Shown one piece after another: positions 1-8,724 of a stretch of DNA of 64,000 nt. Both the position numbers and the translations under genes were made by a program. Under the pieces are notes generated by a model. That model saw only the letters and a program-made list of their open reading frames with translations. It ran no database searches and had not been told where the DNA came from. The stretch spans positions 5,968,536-6,032,535 of the forward strand of contig NZ_QXHD01000004.1 of the NCBI RefSeq assembly GCF_011009555.1. The letters are read 5' to 3'. Position 1 is the first letter of the stretch. Every line of letters begins with the position of its first letter. This DNA is from Adonisia turfae CCMR0081. Its GTDB lineage: Bacteria > Cyanobacteriota > Cyanobacteriia > Phormidesmidales > Phormidesmidaceae.

Positions 1-1
1 C

Positions 2-445
2 AAAAAGGGATTGTATAGTCGTCGGATTATCTCTACTCGAGATATTGAACGCTTTCGTAATGACCTCTCTTGGCGCTATCGCTGGAATCGTTTAGTCGAT
101 GAGCCAACGGCCATCTTTGAGAGCCAGTATCGTTTATATACCTTAGGACCGAGGGGTATCATCAGCTCCTCTATCTATGCCCCCCGTCGCCAGGAGTTAG
201 ACCAGCTTTCAGGGTTACCCTGGGCCATGACTTTATTGCTTGAAACCCGTGATGCCCTTAGTCCAAGGGTACGAGCGTTAGTTTCCTTGGTGGGTAGCAG
301 TGTAGTTTATGTACTCACTGAAGTGGTGGGTCGCGGCATTGGTCTCGTGGGTCGCGGTATCTTGCAAGGCATTGGTAGTGCCTGGCAAGATACCCGTCGC
401 ACGAGGCAACGGCAGGCTCCACCGACATTTAATGAGTGGGAGTAG
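2..445 (+). CDS. C-terminal part of a DUF3685-like (Ycf55-type) protein
   Basis: The reading frame is open from the left edge of the window, so the gene probably begins upstream; a TTG at 11 is the first possible start inside the window. About 145 residues are visible. They begin with a basic, Trp/Arg-rich stretch (FRNDLSWRYRW), continue with IFESQYRLYTL and end in a glycine-rich, weakly hydrophobic segment (VLTEVVGRGIGLVGRGI) and a basic tail. This pattern reminds me of the C-terminus of DUF3685 proteins found in cyanobacteria and some plastids, whose function is unknown; the assignment is from memory and needs a profile search. The gene converges on cpcL, and a strong hairpin lies between the two stops. 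Confidence 0.45.
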   Translation, partial: KKGLYSRRIISTRDIERFRNDLSWRYRWNRLVDEPTAIFESQYRLYTLGPRGIISSSIYAPRRQELDQLSGLPWAMTLLLETRDALSPRVRALVSLVGSSVVYVLTEVVGRGIGLVGRGILQGIGSAWQDTRRTRQRQAPPTFNEWE

Positions 446-476
446 AGTTTTAATCTGCTCAGTTTTAGAGAGAATT

Positions 477-507
477 GACTGCTGGAAGCGATAAGCTTCC
501 AGCAGTC
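477..507. terminator. Perfect 13-bp hairpin between convergent genes
   Basis: The arms at 477-489 and 495-507 are exact reverse complements with a 5-base loop (gataa). The hairpin sits 32 bases after the stop of the left gene and 13 bases after the cpcL stop on the other strand. No clean T-run follows on either strand, so it may act as a transcript-end or stabilising structure rather than a textbook intrinsic terminator. Confidence 0.6.
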
Positions 508-520
508 AGGTACTTACTTC

Positions 521-1264
521 TTAGATCTTTAACCAGCCAAACCAGGATAGGATGACGGCCAAGATTCCGCTGCTTAGGACTATAGCGCCTGCGATTGTAA
601 TAACCGCACCGACTTTTCGCAGTCCTTCGGGAGGCATACCATCGCCAAAGAGGAAGTCGCTGCCAGTGGCAGAAAAGTCATTACCTAGGGCAGTGAGCTG
701 TTCTAAATGATCGCTACCGTAGCGAGGCATGCGTTCAAAGGGAACTTCACCCATGGCTTGCTGAGGTAGAATGCGTCGCCGCTGATAAGGCACAGTCTCT
801 TCACCAAAGTTATCCAGGTACTCATCGCTGTTTAGCAATGCGTCAACAAATCCTTGGATACCCTCGGTGGCTAGCACAATTGACCAGGCGAGAGTTTCGC
901 GCCGATCGTAAACCTGACGCCCCAGCACCCGCTGAACACACATGTCAACAAAGCGATAATTGTTGCTGCACTCGTAGTTCAGTCGTCTAAAAGATTCAGA
1001 AAGTAGCAGGCCACGAATGAATTCTCGTACAGATATTTGGGAGCTACGCAGCTGAGATTCTAAAAAGCGATCGCGATGGCAGGCTAAGAGCTGCTGCTCA
1101 TTAAAAATGCGGCGGTAGGCCGCAAGAATCAGAATGTCAACTTCCTGGGCATCGGGTAGCAACGCGGTGGAAAAAATACGGGGCTGCTCATCACCGGGGA
1201 TTTCAAAACCGCTCACACGCTGGTTTTGGCAACTGGTGGGATAGCTTAACAAAGGTAAAGTCAT
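521..1264 (-). CDS. cpcL: CpcL: membrane-anchored rod linker (CpcG2 type)
   Basis: This is a phycobilisome rod-core linker of the CpcG family with a PBS linker domain at residues 10-180: the N-terminus MTLPLLSYPTSCQNQRV is typical of CpcG, followed by AAYRRIF, SVREFIRGLLLSESFRR, RVLGRQVYDRRE and ALLNSDEYLDNFGEETVPYQR. The last ~28 residues form a hydrophobic helix (GAVITIAGAIVLSSGIL...), which is the hallmark of CpcL. In studied cyanobacteria CpcL anchors rods without an allophycocyanin core to the thylakoid and passes energy to photosystem I, associated with NDH-1. I chose the ATG at 1264 over the TTG at 1273 because AAGGA lies 10 bases upstream and the protein then starts as family members do. 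No other cpc gene is in the window. Confidence 0.88.
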   Translation of the reverse strand: MTLPLLSYPTSCQNQRVSGFEIPGDEQPRIFSTALLPDAQEVDILILAAYRRIFNEQQLLACHRDRFLESQLRSSQISVREFIRGLLLSESFRRLNYECSNNYRFVDMCVQRVLGRQVYDRRETLAWSIVLATEGIQGFVDALLNSDEYLDNFGEETVPYQRRRILPQQAMGEVPFERMPRYGSDHLEQLTALGNDFSATGSDFLFGDGMPPEGLRKVGAVITIAGAIVLSSGILAVILSWFGWLKI

Positions 1265-1640
1265 CAGGGTCAAGTCCTTTTGCGTTTCAAATCCTTGTTA
1301 TGGGCAATGCCAGAAAAAAAACTGCAGGGTAGCCATTGAGACCACCCAAATGCAGTTATATAAGGAGTTCTCGTCCTCCATTCGTTATTTATCCTATGGA
1401 TATGAAGGGAGTAGTCAGAAAAACACGTACTGAAACGCAATTAAACACAACAAAAGTAAATAATTTACTAATTAACCGTCGAGGCATGCTATGGATAGCG
1501 TTTGGTTTTATATATGAACAAAAACGCTGAGTTCGTTAGGCCTAAGTAAAAATACTTATTTAATCTACGGGCAAAATATATTATTTGGTTTCTGAGTGGG
1601 AGAGGCTCGTAATATGAAAAGCTGTAATATTCCGTTACCT
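1265..1640. other. Gene-free stretch upstream of cpcL
   Basis: About 375 bases between the stop of the NurA-domain gene and cpcL, both read leftward. The only open frame (64 codons at 1336-1530, plus strand) has no ribosome binding site and no recognisable product. A TATATAA-like hexamer near 1358-1364 on the minus strand could be a cpcL -10 element; I see no clear partner. Confidence 0.4.
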
Positions 1641-2837
1641 TTATCGGCGACGCAGCTTGCTCATCATTTTGCGAGACCAGCGCAGCTGTAAGTCTTCTTG
1701 GCTGGCCCAGTCTTGGAGGATGCGAAAGAAAATTTGGCGGTCGTTGGTTTGTAACACAGCCGTTTGATCAGCGGTTTCAATGGCGTAGGGGTAGCCGCCA
1801 CCAACGATAATTTCAGCCCGTACCCAGTTAAGGACGCGGTCGATAATGCCAGCTTTATGGAGCCAGCGGGGCATTTCAAGGCGGGCTGGAGGGCCCTGGT
1901 TGGTTTTGAGATAACTGAATATGATGCGGTCAGAGTAGTCTTTATCTCGGGTTTTGTATTCAGCAAGGATGCCGGTGCGATCGCACTGAAAAATCGGCGT
2001 ACAGTCACCCCATTGCATGTATCGATTCAATAGCTGAGCATCGGTCACCTTCGGAATGGCTGCGACGCTGGCAGAATGATGCTCTAGCAATGTGGTCAAA
2101 TCGTGGGCAGAGCTAGTGTCTACATAGCCCACCAGCGGCACACGGTATTCTTCGCTAGCCTCCAATAAGCTGATTAAAGCCTCGACATACTCTTTACGAT
2201 CCTCATCTTCATAGGCATCGGCAAACGTGGCGACCAAAGCCCCATCAAAAAACACCAGACAGTGTTCAGGATCGCTGACCTGTTCGATGTACTCCACCAA
2301 ACGCCGAATTTCCATCCTAAATCGATGTTTATTGACCAACCGATCTAGAGGTTTTGATGTATCCCCCAGTTCTAAATCCCTGGGAGTCATCACATCGAGC
2401 TCAATATCTTTGGTGTAATCTGCTGCTGAGGTATGGGGATTTTCAAACCAGCCAATTTGTACCAGAGCAATGGGAGGGGACAAATCCTTGCTCGGAAAAA
2501 TCTGAGAACCGTCTACGGCAAATGTGGTGATGCCTTGCAGGTGTTCATTAACCCATTGCAGACTGTGTTCTCGATTTCCCCACTGCAGCCTACTACGATG
2601 AATGCCTTGCTCTGTATCACTTAGAGATGCCAAAGGCCTTGCACCAATGGTGCCATTCTGACGTGCTAGCCAGGCGTCTAGCTTTTTTTTAGGTGTCTCG
2701 CATAATGCCTGCCAGGCCGTTTGGTAAATATCCAGACTCGATTGTTGCCTCTTTTCAAAGGTTTCAAAATGGGTGCGTTTATTTTGCAGAATTGCCTGGA
2801 TTTGAGACGGTTTGATGGCCATGGCACCATAGGGCAT
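1641..2837 (-). CDS. NurA-domain nuclease
   Basis: A NurA-domain protein of about 393-398 residues. The hallmark acidic motifs are visible: FAVDGSQIFPS with Asp near 109, FFDGALV with Asp near 198, GYVDTSSAHDL with Asp near 240, and a C-terminal ETADQTAVLQTNDRQ block. NurA proteins of archaea and bacteria are 5'-3' nucleases that trim DNA ends together with the HerA translocase; no herA is in this window, so the partner must lie elsewhere if it exists. Two ATGs (2837 and 2822) are possible; neither has a strong Shine-Dalgarno, and the second starts a more typical MAIKPSQ. The gene follows hisIE on the same strand after a 67-base gap holding a palindrome. Confidence 0.8.
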   Translation of the reverse strand: MPYGAMAIKPSQIQAILQNKRTHFETFEKRQQSSLDIYQTAWQALCETPKKKLDAWLARQNGTIGARPLASLSDTEQGIHRSRLQWGNREHSLQWVNEHLQGITTFAVDGSQIFPSKDLSPPIALVQIGWFENPHTSAADYTKDIELDVMTPRDLELGDTSKPLDRLVNKHRFRMEIRRLVEYIEQVSDPEHCLVFFDGALVATFADAYEDEDRKEYVEALISLLEASEEYRVPLVGYVDTSSAHDLTTLLEHHSASVAAIPKVTDAQLLNRYMQWGDCTPIFQCDRTGILAEYKTRDKDYSDRIIFSYLKTNQGPPARLEMPRWLHKAGIIDRVLNWVRAEIIVGGGYPYAIETADQTAVLQTNDRQIFFRILQDWASQEDLQLRWSRKMMSKLRRR

Positions 2838-2867
2838 TTGTACTGCTATTGTGCCATGGGTTGATTA

Positions 2868-2897
2868 TTTAGAGACGTTCCATGGAACGTCTCTAAA
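2868..2897. repeat. 30-nt perfect palindrome (family A)
   Basis: A perfect inverted repeat centred on CCATGG (core GAGACGTTCCATGGAACGTC) between hisIE and the NurA gene. It resembles the palindrome at 20811-20836, where the centre is GCATGC and the flanks are GGGGCGTT/AACGCCCC, so both appear to be copies of one dispersed palindromic element. It may also work as a stem-loop at the end of hisIE. Confidence 0.65.
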
Positions 2898-2904
2898 CAT
2901 GGCG

Positions 2905-3546
2905 TTATCGACGTGATTGCAGCTTCCGATAGACGTCCTTGATATCTACGTTGTGATGGGCCAGAGCGACAAGGGTGTGATAGAGCAGGTCGGCAACTTC
3001 TCCGGCAATATCATCAGGCTCGTCATCTTTACAGGCCATGACCACTTCGGCAGATTCTTCGCCGATTTTTTTGAGGATTTTATTGTCGCCACCTGCGAAA
3101 AGTTTGTTGGTATAAGAGTCAGGTTGAGGGTTGACTTTGCGATCGCAAATCACCCCATACACCTGAGATAGCGTATCCGCTGCCGGTGGTGTAATGCCCC
3201 CATCCACCTGGTGGAAACAGCTGCGTTCCCCTGTGTGGCAGGCGATATCGCCGACTTGCTCAATGGTTAGCAACAGGGCATCACTGTCGCAGTCATAGCG
3301 AATAGCCTTTAGTTTTTGTAAATGACCGGAGGTGGCTCCCTTATGCCATAGCTCCTGACGGGAGCGGCTCCAGTACCAAACGTCGCCTGTTTCCAAGGTT
3401 TTTTGTAGGGATTCTTGGTTCATCCAGGCCATCATGAGCACGGTGCCATCTAAATAGTCTTGTGCGATCGCAGGTACCAGGCCCTGGTCGTTGTAGCGAA
3501 TTTTTTCAGTGGGGATAGCGCCAACAAAAGAAAGCGGGGTACTCAT
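2905..3546 (-). CDS. hisIE: Phosphoribosyl-AMP cyclohydrolase / phosphoribosyl-ATP pyrophosphatase
   Basis: Bifunctional histidine biosynthesis enzyme for steps two and three, cytoplasmic. The N-terminal HisI domain (residues ~15-115) shows MMAWMNQESL, WYWSRSRQELWHKGATSGH and the metal-binding DCDSDALL...CHTGERSCF segment with its conserved Cys/His/Asp residues. The C-terminal HisE domain (~120-213) shows KKIGEESAEVVMACK and GEVADLLYHTLVAL, the NTP-pyrophosphatase acidic helix pattern. The length of 213 residues is normal for the fused enzyme. It is divergent from hemL with a 307-base gap. Confidence 0.95.
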   Translation of the reverse strand: MSTPLSFVGAIPTEKIRYNDQGLVPAIAQDYLDGTVLMMAWMNQESLQKTLETGDVWYWSRSRQELWHKGATSGHLQKLKAIRYDCDSDALLLTIEQVGDIACHTGERSCFHQVDGGITPPAADTLSQVYGVICDRKVNPQPDSYTNKLFAGGDNKILKKIGEESAEVVMACKDDEPDDIAGEVADLLYHTLVALAHHNVDIKDVYRKLQSRR

Positions 3547-3853
3547 GATCCGTGTTAGTTCAGTATCAATGCAGCTCAGTGCAGCTCTATTGTCGCAGTT
3601 GGCGAGCTTTTACTGTTTTGCTACATTCCTTAACATATTGCAATCGGTGTAATCACAAACGCTACGATTGAGAATACTGCGATCTTCGCCATCCTGATTA
3701 ATGCCGCTCTGAGAGGCGCAATCAGTTGCCTGACGAGGTATCCATCCAAATTATGGATTCAGGCATTTCACTCGTATCCTTTCACAATGGCAGCCATGTA
3801 AGGTTGTCATCCTAACCCTTCGACAAACGACTTTTAACCATAAGGAGAGCCCG
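3547..3853. promoter_or_regulatory. Divergent hisIE/hemL control region with a hairpin
   Basis: This 307-base gap must hold the promoters of hisIE (leftward) and hemL (rightward). At 3727-3765 there is a stem-loop: arms tgcctga/tcaggca (3727-3733 and 3759-3765) and atccat/atggat (3740-3745 and 3753-3758) with a 6-base bulge on one side and a 7-base loop. It lies 88 bases before the hemL start, so it could be part of the hemL leader. No -10/-35 pair is convincing by eye. Confidence 0.4.
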
Positions 3854-5155
3854 TTGGTTACTACCACATCTTTAAAAACGACAAAATCAGATGAGATTTT
3901 CGCGGCTGCCCAAAACTTAATGCCTGGGGGCGTTAACTCTCCCGTGCGTGCTTTTAAGTCCGTTGGCGGCCAACCCATTGTATTCGACCACGTTAAGGGC
4001 TCTCATATTTGGGACGTTGACGGCAATGAATACATCGACTATGTCGGTACTTGGGGGCCTGCTATTTGCGGTCATGCTAATGACGAAGTGAATGCAGCCC
4101 TGATGGAAGCCCTACAAAAGGGAACTAGTTTTGGAGCACCCTGTTACCTGGAAAATGTGCTCGCTGAGAAGGTGATTGCCGCCGTTCCCAGCATCGAGAT
4201 GGTACGCTTTGTCAACTCTGGTACCGAAGCCTGTATGTCGGTATTGCGAGTGATGCGGGCATTCACCAAGCGTGAAAAAGTGATCAAGTTTGAAGGATGC
4301 TATCACGGTCATGCAGGTATGTTCCTGGTTAAGGCAGGGTCTGGTGTAGCCACCCTGGGTCTACCGGACTCTCCTGGTGTACCCAAGAGCACCACAGCAG
4401 CTACATTGACTGCGCCTTACAACGATCTTGAGGCTGTCAAAACCCTATTTGAGCAGAATCCCGGTGAAATTGCTGGTGTTATTCTGGAGCCCATCGTTGG
4501 TAACTCTGGCTTTGTGACGCCTGATGCTGGGTTCCTTGAGGGGCTGCGTGAAATAACTCAAGACGATGGTGCATTACTCGTATTTGACGAAGTTATGACT
4601 GGTTTTCGCATTGCCTATGGTGGTGTGCAAGAGAAGCTTGGCGTCACTCCTGATTTGACCACCTTGGGTAAGATTATTGGCGGTGGTTTGCCCGTGGGTG
4701 CCTATGGTGGTCGCCGCGAGATTATGGAAATGATCGCACCTGCGGGTCCTGTGTATCAGGCTGGTACCTTGTCAGGTAATCCTCTGGCCATGACTGCCGG
4801 TATCAAGACTCTGGAAATTTTGAGTCGCCCTGGTGCTTACGAGCAGCTTGAAGAGAAAACCAACAAGTTGATCACAGGCTTGCTAGAAATTGCCCGTGAA
4901 AATGGCCATGCTGTCTGTGGTGGCAACATCAGCGCTATGTTTGGCCTATTCTTCACTGAAGGACCTGTGCATAACTATGACGATGCTAAACAATCTGACT
5001 TAGCTAAGTTCAGCCGTTTCCACCGTGGCATGTTGGAGCAAGGGGTATACCTGGCACCTTCTCAGTTTGAAGCTGGATTCACGTCTCTTGCCCACACCGA
5101 TGATGACATTGCCAATACGTTAGCTGCAGCACGTACTGTTTTGTCTGCGCTCTAA
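3854..5155 (+). CDS. hemL: Glutamate-1-semialdehyde 2,1-aminomutase
   Basis: Converts glutamate-1-semialdehyde to 5-aminolevulinate, the C5-pathway entry to haem, chlorophyll and bilins; PLP-dependent, cytoplasmic. Visible landmarks are NSPVRAFKSVGG, the PLP-phosphate region NSGTEACMSVLR, YHGHAG, the cofactor Asp245 in LVFDEVMTGFR, and the Schiff-base Lys273 in TTLGKIIGGGLPVGAYGG. At 433 residues it is full length. The start is a TTG at 3854: AAGGAG ends 6 bases upstream and the protein then begins where cyanobacterial HemL proteins do. A weak TTG start with a strong ribosome binding site could tune translation. The gene stands alone and is followed by a hairpin and a HEAT-repeat gene. Confidence 0.97.
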   Translation: MVTTTSLKTTKSDEIFAAAQNLMPGGVNSPVRAFKSVGGQPIVFDHVKGSHIWDVDGNEYIDYVGTWGPAICGHANDEVNAALMEALQKGTSFGAPCYLENVLAEKVIAAVPSIEMVRFVNSGTEACMSVLRVMRAFTKREKVIKFEGCYHGHAGMFLVKAGSGVATLGLPDSPGVPKSTTAATLTAPYNDLEAVKTLFEQNPGEIAGVILEPIVGNSGFVTPDAGFLEGLREITQDDGALLVFDEVMTGFRIAYGGVQEKLGVTPDLTTLGKIIGGGLPVGAYGGRREIMEMIAPAGPVYQAGTLSGNPLAMTAGIKTLEILSRPGAYEQLEEKTNKLITGLLEIARENGHAVCGGNISAMFGLFFTEGPVHNYDDAKQSDLAKFSRFHRGMLEQGVYLAPSQFEAGFTSLAHTDDDIANTLAAARTVLSAL

Positions 5156-5162
5156 AAAGTAA

Positions 5163-5185
5163 GGGTCGCTTTCAATAAGCGGCCC
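5163..5185 (+). terminator. Hairpin after hemL
   Basis: Arms 5163-5171 and 5177-5185 pair over 9 bases with one G-U, closed by the loop tcaat, 7 bases after the hemL stop. There is no T-run behind it; a second GC stem (ccgcc/ggcgg, near 5196-5213) follows. It probably protects or ends the hemL transcript. Confidence 0.4.
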
Positions 5186-5301
5186 GCTATTAAAGCCGCC
5201 CGCTGTCAAGGCGGTTCGAGGTCAATTACTTTTTATAAACGCATGCTGGGTAATGGTTCATGTGGGCCATTACCTAAGTTTTATTCCTTCCTCTTTCAAA
5301 C

Positions 5302-6060
5302 ATGGACGATATAGATGCTCTCAAAGTTTTAGAAACTGAGGTCGGCTTAGAAACACCTATCGATCCTTTAGATGACATTCCGTTAGAGGACGATAGACCT
5401 CGCTATAACCCTGACCAAATGCTGCCACTGCTAGAGTCAGATGACTTGCAGCAGCGGATGTTGGCAGCCCGTGCGTTCTATAAAATTCAAGAGCCCCGTG
5501 CCATACCTCGTCTGATTGACCTATTAGGTGACGAAAGCCCTCTGGTACGAGTCAATGCGGCCTATGCCCTGGGTCGAAATCCCAGTGAGACGGCTGTGGA
5601 TGCTCTGATTGCGCAATTGCAAAATGACTCCCATGGCTATGTGCGTAAAGCTGTGGTTTGGGCCTTAGGTAACTGTCGTAATGAGAAGGCGGTTGTGCCC
5701 CTGGTGGAGGCCATTGAGAATGATATGTCTGTGGTCAGGCTCTGGGCGGCCAGTGCCTTAGGCCAAATGGGAAAAATCAGCTTTGAGGCGATTTTGAAAG
5801 CTATCCCAGCCTTGGTTAAAACCATGCGCAATGACCCAATTGCCATTGTGCGTAGCAATTGTGCCTGGTCCATTGGTGAACTGTGCAAGGACTTAACCTA
5901 TAACGTGGTCTATGCAACGGCCATTGATGCACTGATCGAAACCTTTGCCGACGATGAGGATTTAGGTGTGAGGGATGATGCCCGAGCTGCCATACTCAAT
6001 TTGGGTGATCCGCGTGGTTTACAAGTCGTCGAAGAAATTGAACAAGAACAAGATTTTTAG
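5302..6060 (+). CDS. HEAT-repeat protein (IaiH-like?)
   Basis: A soluble 252-residue protein. After an acidic N-terminus (residues 1-40) it is built of about five HEAT/PBS-lyase-type repeats, e.g. LLESDDLQQRMLAARAFYKI, LLGDESPLVRVNAAYALG, LQNDSHGYVRKAVVWALG and IENDMSVVRLWAASALG, each with the D-x-VR-AA-ALG pattern. Such repeats occur in bilin lyases of the CpcE type and in the cyanobacterial protein IaiH, which was reported to bind IscA-type iron-sulfur proteins. The overall layout fits the IaiH group better than CpcE, which always has a CpcF partner, but this is a judgement from memory. It is transcribed with hemL orientation and converges on a secreted-protein gene. Confidence 0.75.
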   Translation: MDDIDALKVLETEVGLETPIDPLDDIPLEDDRPRYNPDQMLPLLESDDLQQRMLAARAFYKIQEPRAIPRLIDLLGDESPLVRVNAAYALGRNPSETAVDALIAQLQNDSHGYVRKAVVWALGNCRNEKAVVPLVEAIENDMSVVRLWAASALGQMGKISFEAILKAIPALVKTMRNDPIAIVRSNCAWSIGELCKDLTYNVVYATAIDALIETFADDEDLGVRDDARAAILNLGDPRGLQVVEEIEQEQDF

Positions 6061-6079
6061 CCCGATTGTCAGTCGGTAC

Positions 6080-6616
6080 CTAATCGCCTGCAGTCCAGCG
6101 AACATAGGGATACTGGCCGACAATTTCCTGATGAGTAATAGTCGCAAAGTACCAGTTTTCATGAGGCTCCGGTGCAATTGGACTGATATCAAAGTGAAAA
6201 TAAACATGTCCTTCCTCAAACCAAAGGCTGTATAGAGGTCGGTAATGTTCTTCGCTTTCGCCAAGTTTGCCAACGCAATTATAAAATTCCGGCGCAAGGG
6301 GTGTTCTGAAGGTAACAGAGTACTCCTGGCTATCGATAAATTCGGTTTTTCCTCGGCTGACGCTGGAGACATCAAGCATAATGCCACTATTCTCACCAGC
6401 TTCGAAGTTGCGATGGGTTTCTTTCCAAAAGCGAACTTCTTGGGGACAACTGCCTGATGTGGCCTCGATTGGAATAATCAAATCGTCTAGTCGCTCAAAG
6501 TCATCACGGCTGGAGGGTGAAAGGCCTTGTGCGAACTGACCAGTCAGCGCTTGCGCAAGCGCAGCTGGACCCATGAGCAACAGGCTACCCACAAGCAACA
6601 CAGGGGTACGAAACAT
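6080..6616 (-). CDS. Secreted protein of unknown function
   Basis: 178 residues with a clear Sec signal peptide: MFRTPVLLVGSLLLMGPAAL followed by AQALT, cleavage likely after AQA or ALA near residue 21-23. The mature part has no family I recognise; it contains two cysteines (in SGSCPQE and FYNCVGK) that could form a disulfide, and is rich in Glu, His and aromatic residues (YRPLYSLWFEEGHVYFHFDI). It is presumably periplasmic. It is divergent from the symporter gene with a 231-base gap in between. Confidence 0.6.
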   Translation of the reverse strand: MFRTPVLLVGSLLLMGPAALAQALTGQFAQGLSPSSRDDFERLDDLIIPIEATSGSCPQEVRFWKETHRNFEAGENSGIMLDVSSVSRGKTEFIDSQEYSVTFRTPLAPEFYNCVGKLGESEEHYRPLYSLWFEEGHVYFHFDISPIAPEPHENWYFATITHQEIVGQYPYVRWTAGD

Positions 6617-6847
6617 AGAGAGAGCTATTAAGGAATTCTGGAAACAACTTCAGTAAGTGATTAGGCATTTTCGTATTGCATGGCTGCGAAGGGCGTAAGC
6701 TTCACAAAAATCGTCAACCTATCAAAATTTCCCGGATGAAATCATCAGGTATCCAGGTCGTACATTGCTTAACGCCCTTTTGCGACAGTTGATCACCGTG
6801 TGGGATGATTTGGGCTGTCGCTTCAGAATCTCCAATAGTTCACACCC

Positions 6848-8644
6848 ATGCTGCTAATTGATTGGCTGATTGTGTTGGCCTATCTCATTTTTACGATGGT
6901 GTTAGGCGTCTACTTATCGCGTAAAGCCTCTGGAAGTTTAGTTGACTTTTTTGTCTCGGGTCGGTCATTGCCATGGTGGTTAGCGGGCACAAGTATGGCT
7001 GCTACCACATTCTCCATCGATACTCCGTTATATGTGGCAGGTGTGGTCGGCTCCCGTGGCATTGCTGGTAACTGGGAGTGGTGGAGCTTTGGCATTGCCC
7101 ACGTCGTGATGATTTATATTTTTGCGCGGCTGTGGCGACGGTCTGAAGTGGTGACCGATGCTGAACTCACAGAAATTCGCTATGGCGGCAAAACGGCTGC
7201 CTTATTGCGAGGTGTGAAAGCATTTCTGTTTGCGGTACCCATTAATTGCATTGGTATCGGCTATGCCATGTTAGCCATGGTCAAAGTGGTGGATGCTCTT
7301 GAACTTTGGCAAAGTTTGGGCATTGAACCCAATCAGAGCATGAAGCTCTGGAGCGTGATTGTTGTCAGTATTTTGGTGCTGTTTTACGCAGGCTTTTCGG
7401 GGCTGTGGGGGGTGGTCGCTACGGATTTTTTCCAATTCTTCCTGGCTCTCTTTGGAGCGATTGTGGTTGCGATCGCATCCGTCATCTCCGTTGGTGGCAT
7501 GCAAAACCTGATCAATCAGGCCCAAACCAATACTGATTTCGATATTCTTAGCATCTTACCCATCACCTTTAACGGTGGCCTTGGTTGGAGTACGGTCGCC
7601 GGTATTCCCGCCAGTGCCTTTACAGCCTATGTCTTTTTACAATGGTGGGCCTTTCGTCGTAGTGATGGGGGTGGAGAATTCATCCAGCGTCTGGTTGCCG
7701 CTAAAAACGAGAGTGAGGCTGAGAAAGCGGCCTGGTTTTTCAATATTTTGCACTACGTCATTCGCACCTGGCCCTGGATTATTGTGGCGCTGGCTGCTGT
7801 GGCCATTTATCCAGACTTGGCCGATCGCGAATTGGGATATCCCAAGCTCATGCTCGACTTTTTACCTCCTGTACTGCTGGGCTTAGTGGTCGCATCGTTG
7901 ATTGCCGCTTTTATGAGCACGGTGTCAACGCTCATTAACTGGGGGGCTTCATATTTAACGAATGATCTCTACGGTCGCTTTATCAATCCAGACGCTACCC
8001 AGGCTGAATTAGTCAATGTTGGTCGCATGACGTCAGTAATGGTGACGGCCCTGGGAGCCACAGCAGCCTTTTTTGCCTCAGATGTGGCGACTGTTTTCCG
8101 CCTGGTGATTGCCATTGGCACCGGTCCTGGATTAGTTCTGATTTTGCGCTGGTTCTGGTGGCGGATTAATGCGGCAGCAGAGCTAAGTTCGATGGTTGCT
8201 GGATTCCTGATTGGTTTATTGACTAGCAGTGCACCTTGGTTTCAAATTGATGATTTTGGTTTGCGTCTACTCGTCACGGCTGGTATGACTACTGTGATTT
8301 GGGTGATCGCTATGTTTGCTACCCCCCCAGAATCAGACGAAACCTTGGACAACTTTTATCGTCGTGTCCGACCCGGTGGTCCTGGTTGGCAAAAACAGCG
8401 ACAGCGTACAGGGGTAAGACCGTTGCAAAATCTGGGTTTAGAGTTTAAGCGGGTAATTGCGTCACTACTACTGCTTTTTGGTGCCATGTTTGCCGTGGGC
8501 GGTTTCTTATTGCTCAATTCTTTAGGGGGCTGGCTATCGCTAATTGTGGCCGTAGCAGGGTGGTTCTGGTTACGCCACTTAAATCGGCAACCCATCGTAC
8601 CGGTGCCTCGCCCAGGGTTAGACGACGATGATATTTTGCCGTAG
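6848..8644 (+). CDS. Sodium:solute symporter family transporter
   Basis: An integral membrane protein of 598 residues with about 13 hydrophobic segments. The start LLIDWLIVLAYLIFTMVLGVYLSR, the segment VDFFVSGRSLPWWLAGTSMA and the following ATTFSIDTPLYVAG are typical of the SSS family (PutP/SGLT fold, Na+-coupled uptake). QWWAFRRSDGGGEFIQR and MSTVSTLINWGASYLTNDLY also match the family. The substrate cannot be told from sequence alone; the C-terminal ~70 residues (after residue 500) contain an extra soluble arginine-rich linker and two more helices. No neighbouring enzyme suggests a substrate. No strong ribosome binding site precedes the ATG. Confidence 0.85.
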   Translation: MLLIDWLIVLAYLIFTMVLGVYLSRKASGSLVDFFVSGRSLPWWLAGTSMAATTFSIDTPLYVAGVVGSRGIAGNWEWWSFGIAHVVMIYIFARLWRRSEVVTDAELTEIRYGGKTAALLRGVKAFLFAVPINCIGIGYAMLAMVKVVDALELWQSLGIEPNQSMKLWSVIVVSILVLFYAGFSGLWGVVATDFFQFFLALFGAIVVAIASVISVGGMQNLINQAQTNTDFDILSILPITFNGGLGWSTVAGIPASAFTAYVFLQWWAFRRSDGGGEFIQRLVAAKNESEAEKAAWFFNILHYVIRTWPWIIVALAAVAIYPDLADRELGYPKLMLDFLPPVLLGLVVASLIAAFMSTVSTLINWGASYLTNDLYGRFINPDATQAELVNVGRMTSVMVTALGATAAFFASDVATVFRLVIAIGTGPGLVLILRWFWWRINAAAELSSMVAGFLIGLLTSSAPWFQIDDFGLRLLVTAGMTTVIWVIAMFATPPESDETLDNFYRRVRPGGPGWQKQRQRTGVRPLQNLGLEFKRVIASLLLLFGAMFAVGGFLLLNSLGGWLSLIVAVAGWFWLRHLNRQPIVPVPRPGLDDDDILP

Positions 8645-8724
8645 CCAGTCAGGCTTACCCTCAACAAAACGTTACGATACTTAATAGATAACTGTTAACC
8701 CACTCTGAGACTCGGATCTAAATC

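Noticed and set aside
1336..1530. 64-codon ORF upstream of cpcL
   Set aside because: No ribosome binding site and no sensible protein features.
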